Origin: Kineosporiaceae bacterium
Lineage (GTDB): Bacteria > Actinomycetota > Actinomycetes > Actinomycetales > Kineosporiaceae
Direction: 5' to 3'
NCBI GenBank assembly: GCA_016794595.1
Contig: JAEUJN010000008.1
Coordinates: 186,001-250,000, forward strand
DNA length: 64,000 bases
A model generated the notes under the pieces. It saw only the letters and a program-made list of their open reading frames with translations. It had not been told where the DNA came from and searched no databases. Shown piece after piece: positions 40,960 to 49,786 of this stretch (within the stretch, counting starts at the first letter, position 1; every line of letters begins with the position of its first letter). The position numbers were made by a program, and so were the translations under genes.

Positions 40960-41836
40960 GCCGATGAGTGGGGCCGCCGCCACCCTCGACCGGCCGGCGG
41001 TCCCGGCTCGCGGGGCGCGGCGCGGGCTGGTCGCACGGCTGCTGTGGTCCGAGCTCGCGTTGATCGGCGGGCGCCGACGCAACCAGGCCGGGCTCGCCGT
41101 CCTGGCGGCGGTACCGGTGATCATGGCCGTGTCGATCAAGCTGTCCGCCGAGGACGAGGGCGGGGGAGGTGACCTGTTCTCCTCCATCACCTCGAACGGG
41201 CTGTTCGTCCCCCTGGCGGCCCTGCAGGTCGAGATCGCCATGTTCCTGCCCCTGGCGATGGCCATGCTGGCGGGGGATGCCATCGCCGGGGAGGCCAACA
41301 TCGGCACCCTGCGCTACCTGCTCACCGTGCCCGTCGGCCGATTGCGGCTGCTGGCGGTGAAGTACCTGTCGTTGTGTGTCGGTGCCCTGTGGGGAGTGCT
41401 CACCGTGGCGGTCACCGGGGCCGTGATCGGCATCGCCCTGTTCGGGGTCGGCCCGATGACCACCCTGTCCGGGGTACAGATCGACACCGCCTCCGCCCTC
41501 TGGCGGCTGGTGCTGGCAATCGGCTACCTCTCGGCCGGGCTGGCCGCGCTGGGTGCTGTCGGGTTGTTCATCTCGACCCTGACCGAGCAGCCGATCGCCG
41601 CGGCGATCTCGGTGATGATCTTCACGATCCTGTCCTGGATCCTGGACGCAGTGCCGCAGCTCGACTGGTTGCACCCCTGGTTGCTGGTGCACCACTGGCT
41701 GGCCTTCGCCGACCTCCTGCGCGAACCGATCTTCTGGGACAACCTGCTGACCGGGCTCGGGGTGAACGCCCTCTACGCGGCGGTGTTCTGGCTGGCCGCG
41801 TGGGCCCGGTTCGCCGGGAAGGACATCACCAGCTGA
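40946..41836 (+). CDS. ABC-2 type transporter permease
   Basis: A 296-residue membrane protein with about six helices (PAVPARG N-terminus, then LGVLAAVPVIMAVS-type helix at about 48-65, helices at about 90-115, 135-165, 185-215, 225-240, 270-290). Cytoplasmic acidic loop SAEDEGGGGDLFSSITSNG. With the preceding ATPase it makes an exporter or drug/lipid transporter; the substrate is not deducible. The last 11 bases overlap the convergent metallophosphoesterase. Confidence 0.87.
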   Translation: MSAGEPMSGAAATLDRPAVPARGARRGLVARLLWSELALIGGRRRNQAGLAVLAAVPVIMAVSIKLSAEDEGGGGDLFSSITSNGLFVPLAALQVEIAMFLPLAMAMLAGDAIAGEANIGTLRYLLTVPVGRLRLLAVKYLSLCVGALWGVLTVAVTGAVIGIALFGVGPMTTLSGVQIDTASALWRLVLAIGYLSAGLAALGAVGLFISTLTEQPIAAAISVMIFTILSWILDAVPQLDWLHPWLLVHHWLAFADLLREPIFWDNLLTGLGVNALYAAVFWLAAWARFAGKDITS

Positions 41837-44800
41837 CCGTGGCATCACCCGCCACCTCCGGCCGAGGGCCTCCGGAGGTGACCAGCGGGATCACGATCGA
41901 GCGCCGCGGCTGCGCATCCTGGCTGATCGGACCGTCACCGCGCACCAGGTGGACGTCGATCACCAGCCGCCCGGCCTCGGTGCGCAGCAGCAGGAAGTTC
42001 TTGCAGAACGGTGGGTTGTCGGAGTCGAAGATCTCGGCCACGTACTTCTGGATCGGCCCCTGAGGCTTGTCGGTCGACGGGAAGACCATCTTGGCCCGCC
42101 GCTGCAAGACCGGCGGCAAGGGTGATCTCCGGCTCGGGTCGACCCGCCAGTCCAGGAAGGTCCGGGCCTCGGCCTCGGTCAGCAGGTCCTCGCCGTCCCG
42201 GTGCGCACCGAGGTCGGTGATCAGGGTGTAGGCGCCGAGGTAGGTCAGGTGGGACAGCACCACGGCGAGCAGCACCAGCACGATCACGCACGCGGACGCC
42301 ACGGCCGAGTGCACCAGCCACCCGAGCCAGCGGTCGAGCAGCGCGGTGAGGCCGGCCACGGCGCCGACGACGATCACCGCGAGCGGCTTGTAGTCGGTCG
42401 CTCCGCGGCGCACCTGACGCAGGGCGTCGATCACCAGGGCCAGCAGCACCACCGTGGCCAGGGTGAGCTGCGTCCCGAGCTGGGCACGGAAGGTGCTCTG
42501 CAGCTGCGCGCCGTCCAGGGTGGCGAACGCCGCCTGCCCGCAGGCGACCAGGACGGCGACCGCGCCCGCCAGCGGTGGACCCGAGGTCCGGGTACGCCAC
42601 CAGACCACCAGTGCGCCGACGCCGGCGCTCAGGGCCAGGGCACCCTGGGCGAGCATCACGCCCCGGACGGAACCCGGCGAGCTCCCGGGGCGGGAGGCGA
42701 GCAGTTGCAGGCAGAGCAGGATCACCACCGCGGCTGCTGTCCCCAGCTGACCCCAGTGGCCCAACTCGCCCCAGCGGGCCCGCCACCGGTCACGGGCCGG
42801 CAGGCAGGCGAGCCGTAGGGCCACAGCGGCCGCGGCCAGCGCCAACCCGGCGGTGAGCACCAGCAGTGCGACCCCGCCGAGCACCGCCCAGGGCAGGGAT
42901 GGCACCTGAGGGAACACCACGCAGCTCAGGATGACCAGAGCCCCCAGGACCTGAGCGAGGTAACTGACCGGTGGGGCCCAGGTCCGCCACCACCGCCCGC
43001 CGGGCGTCGAGGGACGCAGCCAGGCGAAGGAGGCGACCCCCACCAGCCCGATCACGGCCACCACGACCGCCGGCACGGCCCACAACCGGTCCGAGGGCAG
43101 CCCGAACACCGTCGGCGGCAACAACTCACCCTCGAGTGCCCATCGGCCCAGGCCGCCGGCCCCGAGCACGGAGCCGATCCCCACCGCAGAGACGAGGGCC
43201 AGGGTGGAGGCCGCCAGCCGCTCGTGCGGCCAACTCGGATCGCGCCACCAGCCGGTCCGCCGGGTCAGCCAGGCAACCAGGCAGCCGCCGGTGGCCAGGG
43301 CCGCCCAGGCCAGCAGAGGTCGCACGCGGTGGCCGGGGTCCAGCCAGGCGACCGCGATCGCCCCGGTGAGACCGACCAGCGCAGCGAACCCCACCAGAGC
43401 GGGGCGGTACAGCGAGGTCAGCAGGCCGGGCCGGCGCAGGGCCTGGCTGGGCAGCGCCACCCTGAGCACCACGGACGCCGCCAGCGCCAGCCCCAGCCAG
43501 GCGAGCAACGTCCCGTCCCCGGCGGGGCCGTCGGAGGTGGAGACCACCGCGGCACCGGCGCCTATCCCGCCCGCCATGGCGAGCAGGGCCCGCTCGATCC
43601 GCCAGAGGCGCGGCAGCAGCTGCCGGGTGAAGTGGCGCAGCGACTCCACCGCCGTCGGCGCCATGCTGTCCGGCAGATCTGTGATCGGTGCTCGGGCGGG
43701 CTGTTCCCCGGACCTGCGCCTGATCTGCTGGACGACACGGACCGGGTGCGTGGCGCTCATGTAGGCCCCCGCACCGCCGCTGACCACGTGGTGGACCGGC
43801 CGGGTGCCTCGGGACGGCGGCGCCTGGGGCCGCTCGACCACATAGTGCTGGAAGTTGTGGATGTCACCGCCGATCACGGCGACGTAGCCGTTCGCGGCGT
43901 CGTCCACGATCTCGTTCACCGTGCGGTGGCCGGCCGGCTCGTCGGCGTCATCGGCCAGCGGCGGGTCGATGGCGCATTCGTGCCATTCGGCGTTGACCAG
44001 CAGGGGATTGCCCGTCAACAACACCTTGGGCCCGGGCCGGGCGGAGATCTGCTCCAGCCATCGCCCCTGACGGCAGTCGATCGCCGAGTCCCCGCCACCG
44101 CGCCCGACGCCGGTGTCGATCGCCACCACGGTGAGGTCGCGCATCCGGATGGCGAAGTATGACCCCGGCTGGGCGGGCCGCGGACCCCGCAGGTCCCGGA
44201 ACTGCTCCAGGGTCAGATCGCCCGTGTGGGGGTCCGTGGGCGCCCCTCGCCACAGCGGCTGCGGGCGGAAGTGGTCGGGACGGCGCAGCAGCATGCGCCG
44301 GACGGCCTCCGGCCAGGTCCGACCTCCGGCGAGAGGTTCGGCGGGCCAGCCGAGACGGGCACGGTCCAGGGGCCCGGTGGCGCAGAAGTGCTGCATGAAC
44401 CCACTGAGCCCGTCGTGCCAGTCGTGATTGCCGGGGATGGCGAACAGCGGCAGCCGCTCCAGCTCGCCGGCGGCTCCCGGTGGCGGCGGGACGCTCATGT
44501 CGCGGGAAGGGTCCTTGGCGTCGGAGCCGCCGGAACCAGGGGAGTCGGGAGAGTCCGGCGGGGTGGGGCCGTAGGGGACGTACAGCCCGTGGACGTAGTC
44601 GTTGACGTCCCCGGAGGGATAGATGACGTCGCTGCAGATCACCCCGAAGGCGGGCCGCTCCCGACGGACCACCTCGCGCAGGGCGGGGACCACGATGTAC
44701 TGCGACCGGTCCTGCTCACCAGGGTCACCGAGCAGGACGAAGGCCTCGGCGGCGCTCTGGTCCACCACCCGGTCGGTCCCGCCGTCGAGTTGCTCGTCCC

Positions 44801-44975
44801 AGGATCGGCGCAGCTCGGGGACCAGGGTGGGGGAGGCGGCGATCAGGACCTGGTTGATCGAGGAGATCAAGGGCCGCAAGGCCAGCCAGGACAGGCTGAC
44901 CCACTTCGGGTGGCGACGCCTCTGCAGGAGGGCCTCGGCGGCGCGAAGCGCCTCCGGCAGCTCGGCTGTGCCCAC
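41826..44975 (-). CDS. metallophosphoesterase fused to a polytopic membrane domain
   Basis: A 1049-residue protein. The N-terminal 440 residues are a calcineurin-like phosphoesterase with metal-site motifs VLLGDPGEQD, ICSDVIYPSGDVNDY, IPGNHDWHDG, TGNPLLVNAEWHECA and IGGDIHNFQHY. Residues about 460-960 are a dozen or so membrane helices; the tail is a soluble domain of about 90 residues (FLDWRVDPSRRSPLPPVLQRRAKMVFP). The GTG at 44975 is preceded by TAGACA at the leaderless position, a near-match to the -10. The family is distributed in actinobacteria and is of unknown substrate. Confidence 0.83.
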   Translation of the reverse strand: MGTAELPEALRAAEALLQRRRHPKWVSLSWLALRPLISSINQVLIAASPTLVPELRRSWDEQLDGGTDRVVDQSAAEAFVLLGDPGEQDRSQYIVVPALREVVRRERPAFGVICSDVIYPSGDVNDYVHGLYVPYGPTPPDSPDSPGSGGSDAKDPSRDMSVPPPPGAAGELERLPLFAIPGNHDWHDGLSGFMQHFCATGPLDRARLGWPAEPLAGGRTWPEAVRRMLLRRPDHFRPQPLWRGAPTDPHTGDLTLEQFRDLRGPRPAQPGSYFAIRMRDLTVVAIDTGVGRGGGDSAIDCRQGRWLEQISARPGPKVLLTGNPLLVNAEWHECAIDPPLADDADEPAGHRTVNEIVDDAANGYVAVIGGDIHNFQHYVVERPQAPPSRGTRPVHHVVSGGAGAYMSATHPVRVVQQIRRRSGEQPARAPITDLPDSMAPTAVESLRHFTRQLLPRLWRIERALLAMAGGIGAGAAVVSTSDGPAGDGTLLAWLGLALAASVVLRVALPSQALRRPGLLTSLYRPALVGFAALVGLTGAIAVAWLDPGHRVRPLLAWAALATGGCLVAWLTRRTGWWRDPSWPHERLAASTLALVSAVGIGSVLGAGGLGRWALEGELLPPTVFGLPSDRLWAVPAVVVAVIGLVGVASFAWLRPSTPGGRWWRTWAPPVSYLAQVLGALVILSCVVFPQVPSLPWAVLGGVALLVLTAGLALAAAAVALRLACLPARDRWRARWGELGHWGQLGTAAAVVILLCLQLLASRPGSSPGSVRGVMLAQGALALSAGVGALVVWWRTRTSGPPLAGAVAVLVACGQAAFATLDGAQLQSTFRAQLGTQLTLATVVLLALVIDALRQVRRGATDYKPLAVIVVGAVAGLTALLDRWLGWLVHSAVASACVIVLVLLAVVLSHLTYLGAYTLITDLGAHRDGEDLLTEAEARTFLDWRVDPSRRSPLPPVLQRRAKMVFPSTDKPQGPIQKYVAEIFDSDNPPFCKNFLLLRTEAGRLVIDVHLVRGDGPISQDAQPRRSIVIPLVTSGGPRPEVAGDATVSW

Positions 44976-45401
44976 CGGGGTTGTCTAGCACAGGTGAATT
45001 GCCCAGCGGCACCCTGCCCGCACTGCGGACTCCCGCATCGGACTCCCGCATCCAACTGCCGCGCTGCGCGGCCCTTCTCCCGTCCGCAGGACCGCGCGAG
45101 TCCGCGACACGCCGATGGTCGGCCGCCACCGGCGCAAGTTTGTCGATGTGAGTCTTGCCACACTGCGAACGTTTACGGCCAGGCCCCTGACGCGCTCCTG
45201 ACCTGGGGTGTTGATCGAGACCGACGACCGCTGCGTGGGGCAGGACACGCATGGCGGCGGGAATGTAGGGCCGTTCGGGCGGCGGCTGGAGGGACTTTCG
45301 TCTCGCCGATTGCCAGCCGATGCGTATGCTGGTTCCAGTTCACGTGCTGTTCACCTTGTAGGCGCCATTCGTTCCATGGCGCTCGCTCCTTGGAGGTCCC
45401 C
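44976..45401. other. 426-base gap without a recognisable gene
   Basis: No convincing reading frame. It contains a 13-bp direct repeat at 45027-45052 and a TATGCT hexamer at 45325-45330 that could be a -10 element for the 67-residue protein at 45402 with a leader of about 70 bases. Composition is a little richer in A/T than the flanking genes, especially 45136-45180 and 45320-45375. Confidence 0.5.
45027..45052. repeat. tandem 13-bp direct repeat
   Basis: GGACTCCCGCATC occurs twice in direct succession in the upstream gap of the metallophosphoesterase. Confidence 0.75.
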
Positions 45402-45605
45402 GTGCCGGAAATGTCCGAGAGCCGCATCTTCGTGCGGACCGTCATCCACCGTGCCACCGTCGCCGTCCTGTGCGGCTCACTCGAGGGCGAGCAGCGTCGT
45501 TCCGCCTGGATTGCCGAACAGGCCCGCCTGCTCGGGTCCGACGTTCCCACCCACGCCCTCGTCTCGATGACCGGTGGCCTGCCGCGACCGCGGCGCGCTG
45601 CCTGA
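45402..45605 (+). CDS. small uncharacterised protein, 67 residues
   Basis: A short ORF starting at GTG (MPEMSESRIFVRTVIHRATVAVLC) with a strong ribosome binding site TGGAGG five bases upstream and high G/C at codon third positions. Sequence SLEGEQRRSAWIAEQARLLGSDVPTHALVSMTGGLPRPRRAA shows no known domain. It is followed by a strong terminator hairpin. An alternative ATG is at 45411. Confidence 0.5.
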   Translation: MPEMSESRIFVRTVIHRATVAVLCGSLEGEQRRSAWIAEQARLLGSDVPTHALVSMTGGLPRPRRAA

Positions 45606-45626
45606 CCAACCCACCGAACCACCCGG

Positions 45627-45660
45627 ACCGGCCGGTGCGGCTCACCCCGCATCGGCCGGT
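45627..45660. terminator. strong bidirectional terminator hairpin
   Basis: ACCGGCCGGTGCGG (45627-45640) and CCGCATCGGCCGGT (45647-45660) form a 14-bp stem with one G-U pair and a 6-base loop, followed by CGCGTTTGTT. It separates the 67-residue protein from the convergent chorismate mutase gene. Confidence 0.75.
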
Positions 45661-45670
45661 TCGCGTTTGT

Positions 45671-46084
45671 TCAGTCCTCGATCGGTCGGTCCTCCGGGTG
45701 CTCCTCGAGCCGGGCCCCGAGCCGGCCGGCCTGGGCCCGGTGGTGCCGGATCACCTCGGCCACCACGAAGTTGAGGAACCGCTCCGCGAACACCGGGTCG
45801 AGGTCCGCCTCTCGCGCGAGTCGGTGGAGGCGTTCGATCTGCTGCGCCTCTCGCGCCGGATCGGAGGCGGGCATCCCCTCCCGGGCCTTGAGCTCACCGA
45901 CCTTCTGCGTGCACTTGAACCGCTCGGCCAGCAGGTGGACGACGGCCGCGTCCAGGTTGTCGATGCTCGCGCGCAGTGAGGTCAGCAGGGCCAGGGCCTC
46001 GGCGCTCGGAACGGAGCCTGTCGGCGGGGCGTTCCCGGTCGGCCGGTCCTCGAGGGCATCGCGGGAGGCGTGCGGGGAGGTCAT
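45671..46084 (-). CDS. chorismate mutase, AroQ type
   Basis: A 137-residue protein whose C-terminal 90 residues are the helical chorismate mutase fold (LRASIDNLDAAVVHLLAERFKCTQKVGELKAREGMPASDPAREAQQIERL), with the conserved Arg, Lys, Asp and Gln pattern for binding chorismate. It converts chorismate to prephenate for Phe/Tyr synthesis. The first 35 residues are low-complexity. The start ATG at 46084 lies 7 bases from TACCCT; a further in-frame ATG is at 46135. Confidence 0.88.
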   Translation of the reverse strand: MTSPHASRDALEDRPTGNAPPTGSVPSAEALALLTSLRASIDNLDAAVVHLLAERFKCTQKVGELKAREGMPASDPAREAQQIERLHRLAREADLDPVFAERFLNFVVAEVIRHHRAQAGRLGARLEEHPEDRPIED

Positions 46085-46091
46085 GCCTGGC

Positions 46092-46097
46092 AGGGTA
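46092..46097 (-). promoter_or_regulatory. -10 hexamer TACCCT, leaderless start of chorismate mutase
   Basis: The hexamer is 7 bases upstream of the ATG at 46084 on the minus strand. Confidence 0.5.
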
Positions 46098-46177
46098 GAG
46101 GCCACCGAGACATGCTTCACCGCTTCCGCGGGCACACCAGGGCTCCCACCGTGGTTGTGCCTGATGAAGGGAGCGCG

Positions 46178-47587
46178 ATGTCACCCCGTGCGAACCACCC
46201 CACACCCACCGGGCAGACCGGTCATGCCCTCAACCGTCATCGAGTGGTGATCATCGGCTCGGGCTTCGGCGGGCTGTTCGCGGCTCGTGCCCTGGCCCGG
46301 GCCGACGCGGACGTCGTCCTGATCGCCCGGACGACCCACCACCTGTTCCAGCCCCTGCTCTACCAGGTGGCCACCGGCATCCTGTCCGAGGGCGAGGTGG
46401 CGCCGTCCACGCGCGAGGTCCTGGCCGGGCAGGCGAACGCGACAGTCCTCCTGGGCGAGGTCCGGCGGATCGACCTGGCGGCGCGCACCGTGACCTCTCA
46501 CCTGGACGGTCACGACACGGTCACCGCCTACGACTCACTCATCGTGGCCGCCGGCACGGGGCAGTCCTATTTCGGCAACGATCACTTCGCCGAGTTCGCC
46601 CCCGGCATGAAGTCCATTGACGACGCTCTCGAGCTGCGTGGCCGGATCTTCGGCGCCTTCGAGCGCGCCGAGCTGGCCACCGACCCGGCCGAGATCCGAC
46701 GGCTGCTGACCTTCGTGGTGGTGGGCGCCGGCCCGACCGGGGTGGAGATGGCGGGGCAGATCGCCGAGCTGTCCCGGCGCACCCTGCGCCACGACTTCCG
46801 CCGGATCGATCCCACCGCTGCGCGAGTGATCTTGCTGGACGCCGTCGAGGAGGTCCTGCCGACCTTCGGCGACCAGTTGGGGACCAAGGCCCGACGCCGC
46901 CTGGAGCGGATCGGCGTGGAACTCCAGCTGGGGGCGACCGTGGTCGGCATGGACGCCCGAGGGGTCGAGATCCGCGACGGCGACGGCACCCGACGCCGGA
47001 TCGAGACCGCCTGCCCGATCTGGGCTGCCGGGGTCTCCGCCTCCCCGCTCGGCCGGATGCTGGCCGAGCAGTCCGGCGCCGAGCTGGACCGGGCCGGCCG
47101 GGTCGCGGTCGGGCAGGATCTGACCCTGCCGGGCCATCCCGAGGTGTTCGTCGTCGGGGACCTGATCGCCAGTGCGGTGTACGACCCGCCGCTGCCGGGG
47201 GTGGCCCAGGTGGCCATCCAGTCCGGGCGCCATGCCGCACGCACCATCCGGGCCCGGCTGGCGGCGCAGGTCGAGCCCGGGCCGTTCCGCTACCGCGACA
47301 AGGGGTCCATGGCCACCATCTCGCGTTTCAGCGCGGTGGCCAGTGTCGGCCCCGTGCGCCTGAGCGGCGTGTTCGGCTGGGTGCTGTGGCTCGGCGTCCA
47401 CCTGGTCTACCTGATCGGGTTCAAGAACCGGGTGACCACCCTGCTGCACTGGATGGTCAGCTTCCTCGGGCGGGGCCGGGCCGAACGCACGGTCACCGAT
47501 CAGCAGGTGCGTGCGCGCAACGTGCTGCGCCACCACCACCACGACCACCCGGATCCGCTGAGAGCCGCGGCACCGCCGGGGCTCTGA
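46178..47587 (+). CDS. ndh: type II NADH dehydrogenase (NDH-2)
   Basis: A 469-residue membrane-associated flavoprotein that oxidises NADH and reduces menaquinone without pumping protons. FAD motif VVIIGSGFGGLFAARALARAD (about 22-42), NADH motif VVVGAGPTGVEMAGQIAEL (about 186), C-terminal FAD contacts VFVVGDLIA, the quinone-site AVQSG-like VAIQSGRHAARTI, and a C-terminal amphipathic/membrane part (VLWLGVHLVYLIGFKNRVTTLL). His-rich tail (HHHHDHP). Start ATG at 46178 follows GAAGGGAGC. Confidence 0.93.
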   Translation: MSPRANHPTPTGQTGHALNRHRVVIIGSGFGGLFAARALARADADVVLIARTTHHLFQPLLYQVATGILSEGEVAPSTREVLAGQANATVLLGEVRRIDLAARTVTSHLDGHDTVTAYDSLIVAAGTGQSYFGNDHFAEFAPGMKSIDDALELRGRIFGAFERAELATDPAEIRRLLTFVVVGAGPTGVEMAGQIAELSRRTLRHDFRRIDPTAARVILLDAVEEVLPTFGDQLGTKARRRLERIGVELQLGATVVGMDARGVEIRDGDGTRRRIETACPIWAAGVSASPLGRMLAEQSGAELDRAGRVAVGQDLTLPGHPEVFVVGDLIASAVYDPPLPGVAQVAIQSGRHAARTIRARLAAQVEPGPFRYRDKGSMATISRFSAVASVGPVRLSGVFGWVLWLGVHLVYLIGFKNRVTTLLHWMVSFLGRGRAERTVTDQQVRARNVLRHHHHDHPDPLRAAAPPGL

Positions 47588-48034
47588 TCATCGGCCCGGC
47601 GTCGTGCCGTCCCGACGCCAGCGGGTCAGCCACCACCAGGCCAGCGCCCATTGCACGGCGCCCAGAGCCGCGATCACCGGCTGCAGGAAGAAGTACCGCC
47701 GCAGGACCAGCGCCTGGACGACGATCCACGCGACCAGCCCGGCGCCCGCCAGCACAGCGGCGAGCGCCGCCCTGCGGTGCCCGGCGATCACCATCCCGGC
47801 AACCACCGCCTGCGGCACCGCGACCGTGGCCAGCAGGGCCAGACCGGGCAGCAGCCAGGAGTCGAAGGGCGTCCCGGTGAGCCAGTCCGAGGGCATCCCG
47901 ATCCCGTCGACCATCAGCCCGATCCCGCCGTACACCGCGTTCACGGCCACCAGGACGAGCAGCGCGACCAACGCCCAGCGCACCCGGCGCGGTCCGCGTG
48001 CGGCGCCCTGGTCGGCGTTCGACGACCCCGTCAT
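47588..48034 (-). CDS. four-helix membrane protein of unknown function
   Basis: A 148-residue protein with four hydrophobic helices (about 20-40, 62-85, 87-106, 120-138) and a basic C-terminus (RWRRDGTTPGR). No family recognised. Start ATG at 48034 is behind AGGAGGACCG, a strong ribosome binding site; the frame extends in-frame to 48085 without a better start. Ends exactly one base after the NDH-2 stop; the two genes converge. Confidence 0.7.
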   Translation of the reverse strand: MTGSSNADQGAARGPRRVRWALVALLVLVAVNAVYGGIGLMVDGIGMPSDWLTGTPFDSWLLPGLALLATVAVPQAVVAGMVIAGHRRAALAAVLAGAGLVAWIVVQALVLRRYFFLQPVIAALGAVQWALAWWWLTRWRRDGTTPGR

Positions 48035-48071
48035 CGGTCCTCCTGAGGTGAGGCGGAGCGCTGCCAGGGTC

Positions 48072-49379
48072 TCACCCCACCGCATCCGCCAGCGCCCGCA
48101 ACCGGCTCACCGGCCAGCGGCGGTCGAACAGGGTCGCGTCATCGGTGTCCTCGGCGCGCAGGCCCTCGATCAGGCGCACGTAGCGGTCCAACTCCAGCGT
48201 CCGGACCAGCTCCAGCAGCTCGGCGGCCGTATCTCGGGCGGGGGCCACGGGGGCCACCAGCCGGTCGTGGAGCTCCACCACCTGCCGGACCATCGCCAGG
48301 TGAGTCGGCCCGGGATCGACCGAGGGGAAGTTGGTGGCCGCGAAGTCCTCGGTGAACACGATCGGGGACACGGCCAGGGACTCGCTCCCGTGGCGCTGCG
48401 CGAGCCGGGTGAGCAGTTCGACGTCGAAGGTCTCGGCGAACGAGGTCATCGTCGGCAACACCCCGCGCAGCGCGGTCTCGTCGAAGGCCTTGAACCCTGC
48501 CTGGGTGTCCGCCACGTGGGCGAGCTGGGGGATGAGCAGCGCGCGGACCACGTGGCGGAACAGGATGATCAGCTTGTCGGGCTTGTCACCCGTGCTCCGG
48601 GGCTCCCTGGTCGGGCCGTCGGGCGTGACCAGCACCGCCTCCGCCGTCCCGTACCGCTGACCGCACGCGACCACGACTCCCGGCCGGGTCACGACGGTCG
48701 CCGCCAGCGAGCCCAGCTGGGCCAGGTTCGCCGACAGGTCGGCGTCGGTGTAGCAGGGCACGTGCCGGACGCCGTCCGGCGCCTGCGGCTCGTCGAGGAC
48801 GGCACCGAGGGCGGCCACGATCGAGCCGCCCTTGCGGGACTGCCCCGGCGAGCGCAGGGCATCGAACGCCGGCCCGATGGGATGCCGGCCACCGATGCGG
48901 TCGCCCAGCCGGATCACCTGCACGCTGCGGTGGCCGTGCTCGGGGTAGCCCTCGGCCCGCGCGATCCGGTGCATCAGCTCGGCACTCGACGGGGAGTCCG
49001 GGCAACCGTCGTCACACGCCAGGATGCTCCAGGTGACCGGCAGACCCGTTGTCAGCCAGTCGAGTTGGCGCACCTTCTCCCGCAGGAAGTCCTCGCCGTG
49101 GGGGTGCAGGGCACGCGGCTGGATGCGCCCGGTCTCGCCGTACATCGCCCAGACGACGCTGAGGTGCACCGGCTCGTCCACCGCTGCCAGCGCCCACCGT
49201 GCCCGGGCAGCCGAGTCGGCCTCGACGGCCACGGCCGGGTTCTGCTCCTCGTCAGCGGTGGTCCCTCCGGGGCCGCGCCGTCCTGGATCGCCCTCGTGGA
49301 GCAGGCGGGAGGCGAGTTCGAGCACCGCCCGGTTCTGCCCCGGATCGGTGAGGTCACGAACAGGTCGGCCGGCTGTCAT
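48072..49379 (-). CDS. glycosyltransferase-like protein
   Basis: A 435-residue soluble protein with a GT2-like (GT-A) fold: an N-terminal strand pattern VHLSVVWAMYGETGRI, ITWSILACDDGCPDSPSS (a DDG motif), RKGGSIVAALGAV, HVPCYTDADLSANLAQLGSLA with DAD as the metal-binding motif, and FDETALRGVLPTMTSFAETFDVELLTR. Members with this pattern handle prenyl- or nucleotide-linked sugars; the acceptor is unknown. The start ATG at 49379 is 8 bases from a TAGATT hexamer. It ends 37 bases from the four-helix protein start. Confidence 0.75.
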   Translation of the reverse strand: MTAGRPVRDLTDPGQNRAVLELASRLLHEGDPGRRGPGGTTADEEQNPAVAVEADSAARARWALAAVDEPVHLSVVWAMYGETGRIQPRALHPHGEDFLREKVRQLDWLTTGLPVTWSILACDDGCPDSPSSAELMHRIARAEGYPEHGHRSVQVIRLGDRIGGRHPIGPAFDALRSPGQSRKGGSIVAALGAVLDEPQAPDGVRHVPCYTDADLSANLAQLGSLAATVVTRPGVVVACGQRYGTAEAVLVTPDGPTREPRSTGDKPDKLIILFRHVVRALLIPQLAHVADTQAGFKAFDETALRGVLPTMTSFAETFDVELLTRLAQRHGSESLAVSPIVFTEDFAATNFPSVDPGPTHLAMVRQVVELHDRLVAPVAPARDTAAELLELVRTLELDRYVRLIEGLRAEDTDDATLFDRRWPVSRLRALADAVG

Positions 49380-49387
49380 GGGGTCGC

Positions 49388-49393
49388 AATCTA
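49388..49393 (-). promoter_or_regulatory. -10 hexamer TAGATT, leaderless start of glycosyltransferase
   Basis: The hexamer is 8 bases upstream of the ATG at 49379 on the minus strand. Confidence 0.5.
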
Positions 49394-49516
49394 CGGGCGA
49401 TCGCGGTCTCCGATCCCCCAGGGTGGTCACCGGCGAGATTCGGTGCGCCCGGACGACACCGATCCCCGCCACTGGGGCTCACCCAGAACGCCAGGGGCGT
49501 GGTGTTCACGACAGGG

Positions 49517-49600
49517 TGTCCGAGGGGGGACTTGAACCCCCATGCCCCTGAGGGCACTAGCACCTCAAGCTAGCGCGTCTGCCTATTCCGCCACCCGGAC
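49517..49600 (-). tRNA. tRNA-Leu (anticodon GAG)
   Basis: An 84-base cloverleaf. Acceptor arms GTCCGGG and CTCGGAC pair with one G-U; the anticodon stem CTAGC/GCTAG encloses TTGAGGT, giving anticodon GAG (reads CUC leucine codons). The long variable arm (TGCCCTCAGGGGCA) and the T arm GGGGGTTCAAGTCCCCC confirm the class II leucine tRNA. CCA is not encoded. The high-GC genome uses CTC frequently. Confidence 0.95.
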
Positions 49601-49786
49601 CGGTGTGCCCCGAGGCCGCCACCCGAGGGATCCCGCGGCGGCTCGCGGCGCAGACGAGGTTAGCACGCAGGGGCCTGCGGCCCGCAGTCGCCGTCCGGCG
49701 GCTAGCGTTGCCTGGATCGGCACGCGCCGACCGGCCCGCGCCGGCCGTCGGTGACCGATCACCGCACGTCACCGAGGGGAGTGCCC

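Noticed and set aside
41826-44975. Possible shadow ORF because of length and overlap with convergent permease
   Set aside because: The metallophosphoesterase motifs, GNHDW and GGDIHN among them, and the clear membrane helices show that this frame is the coding one.
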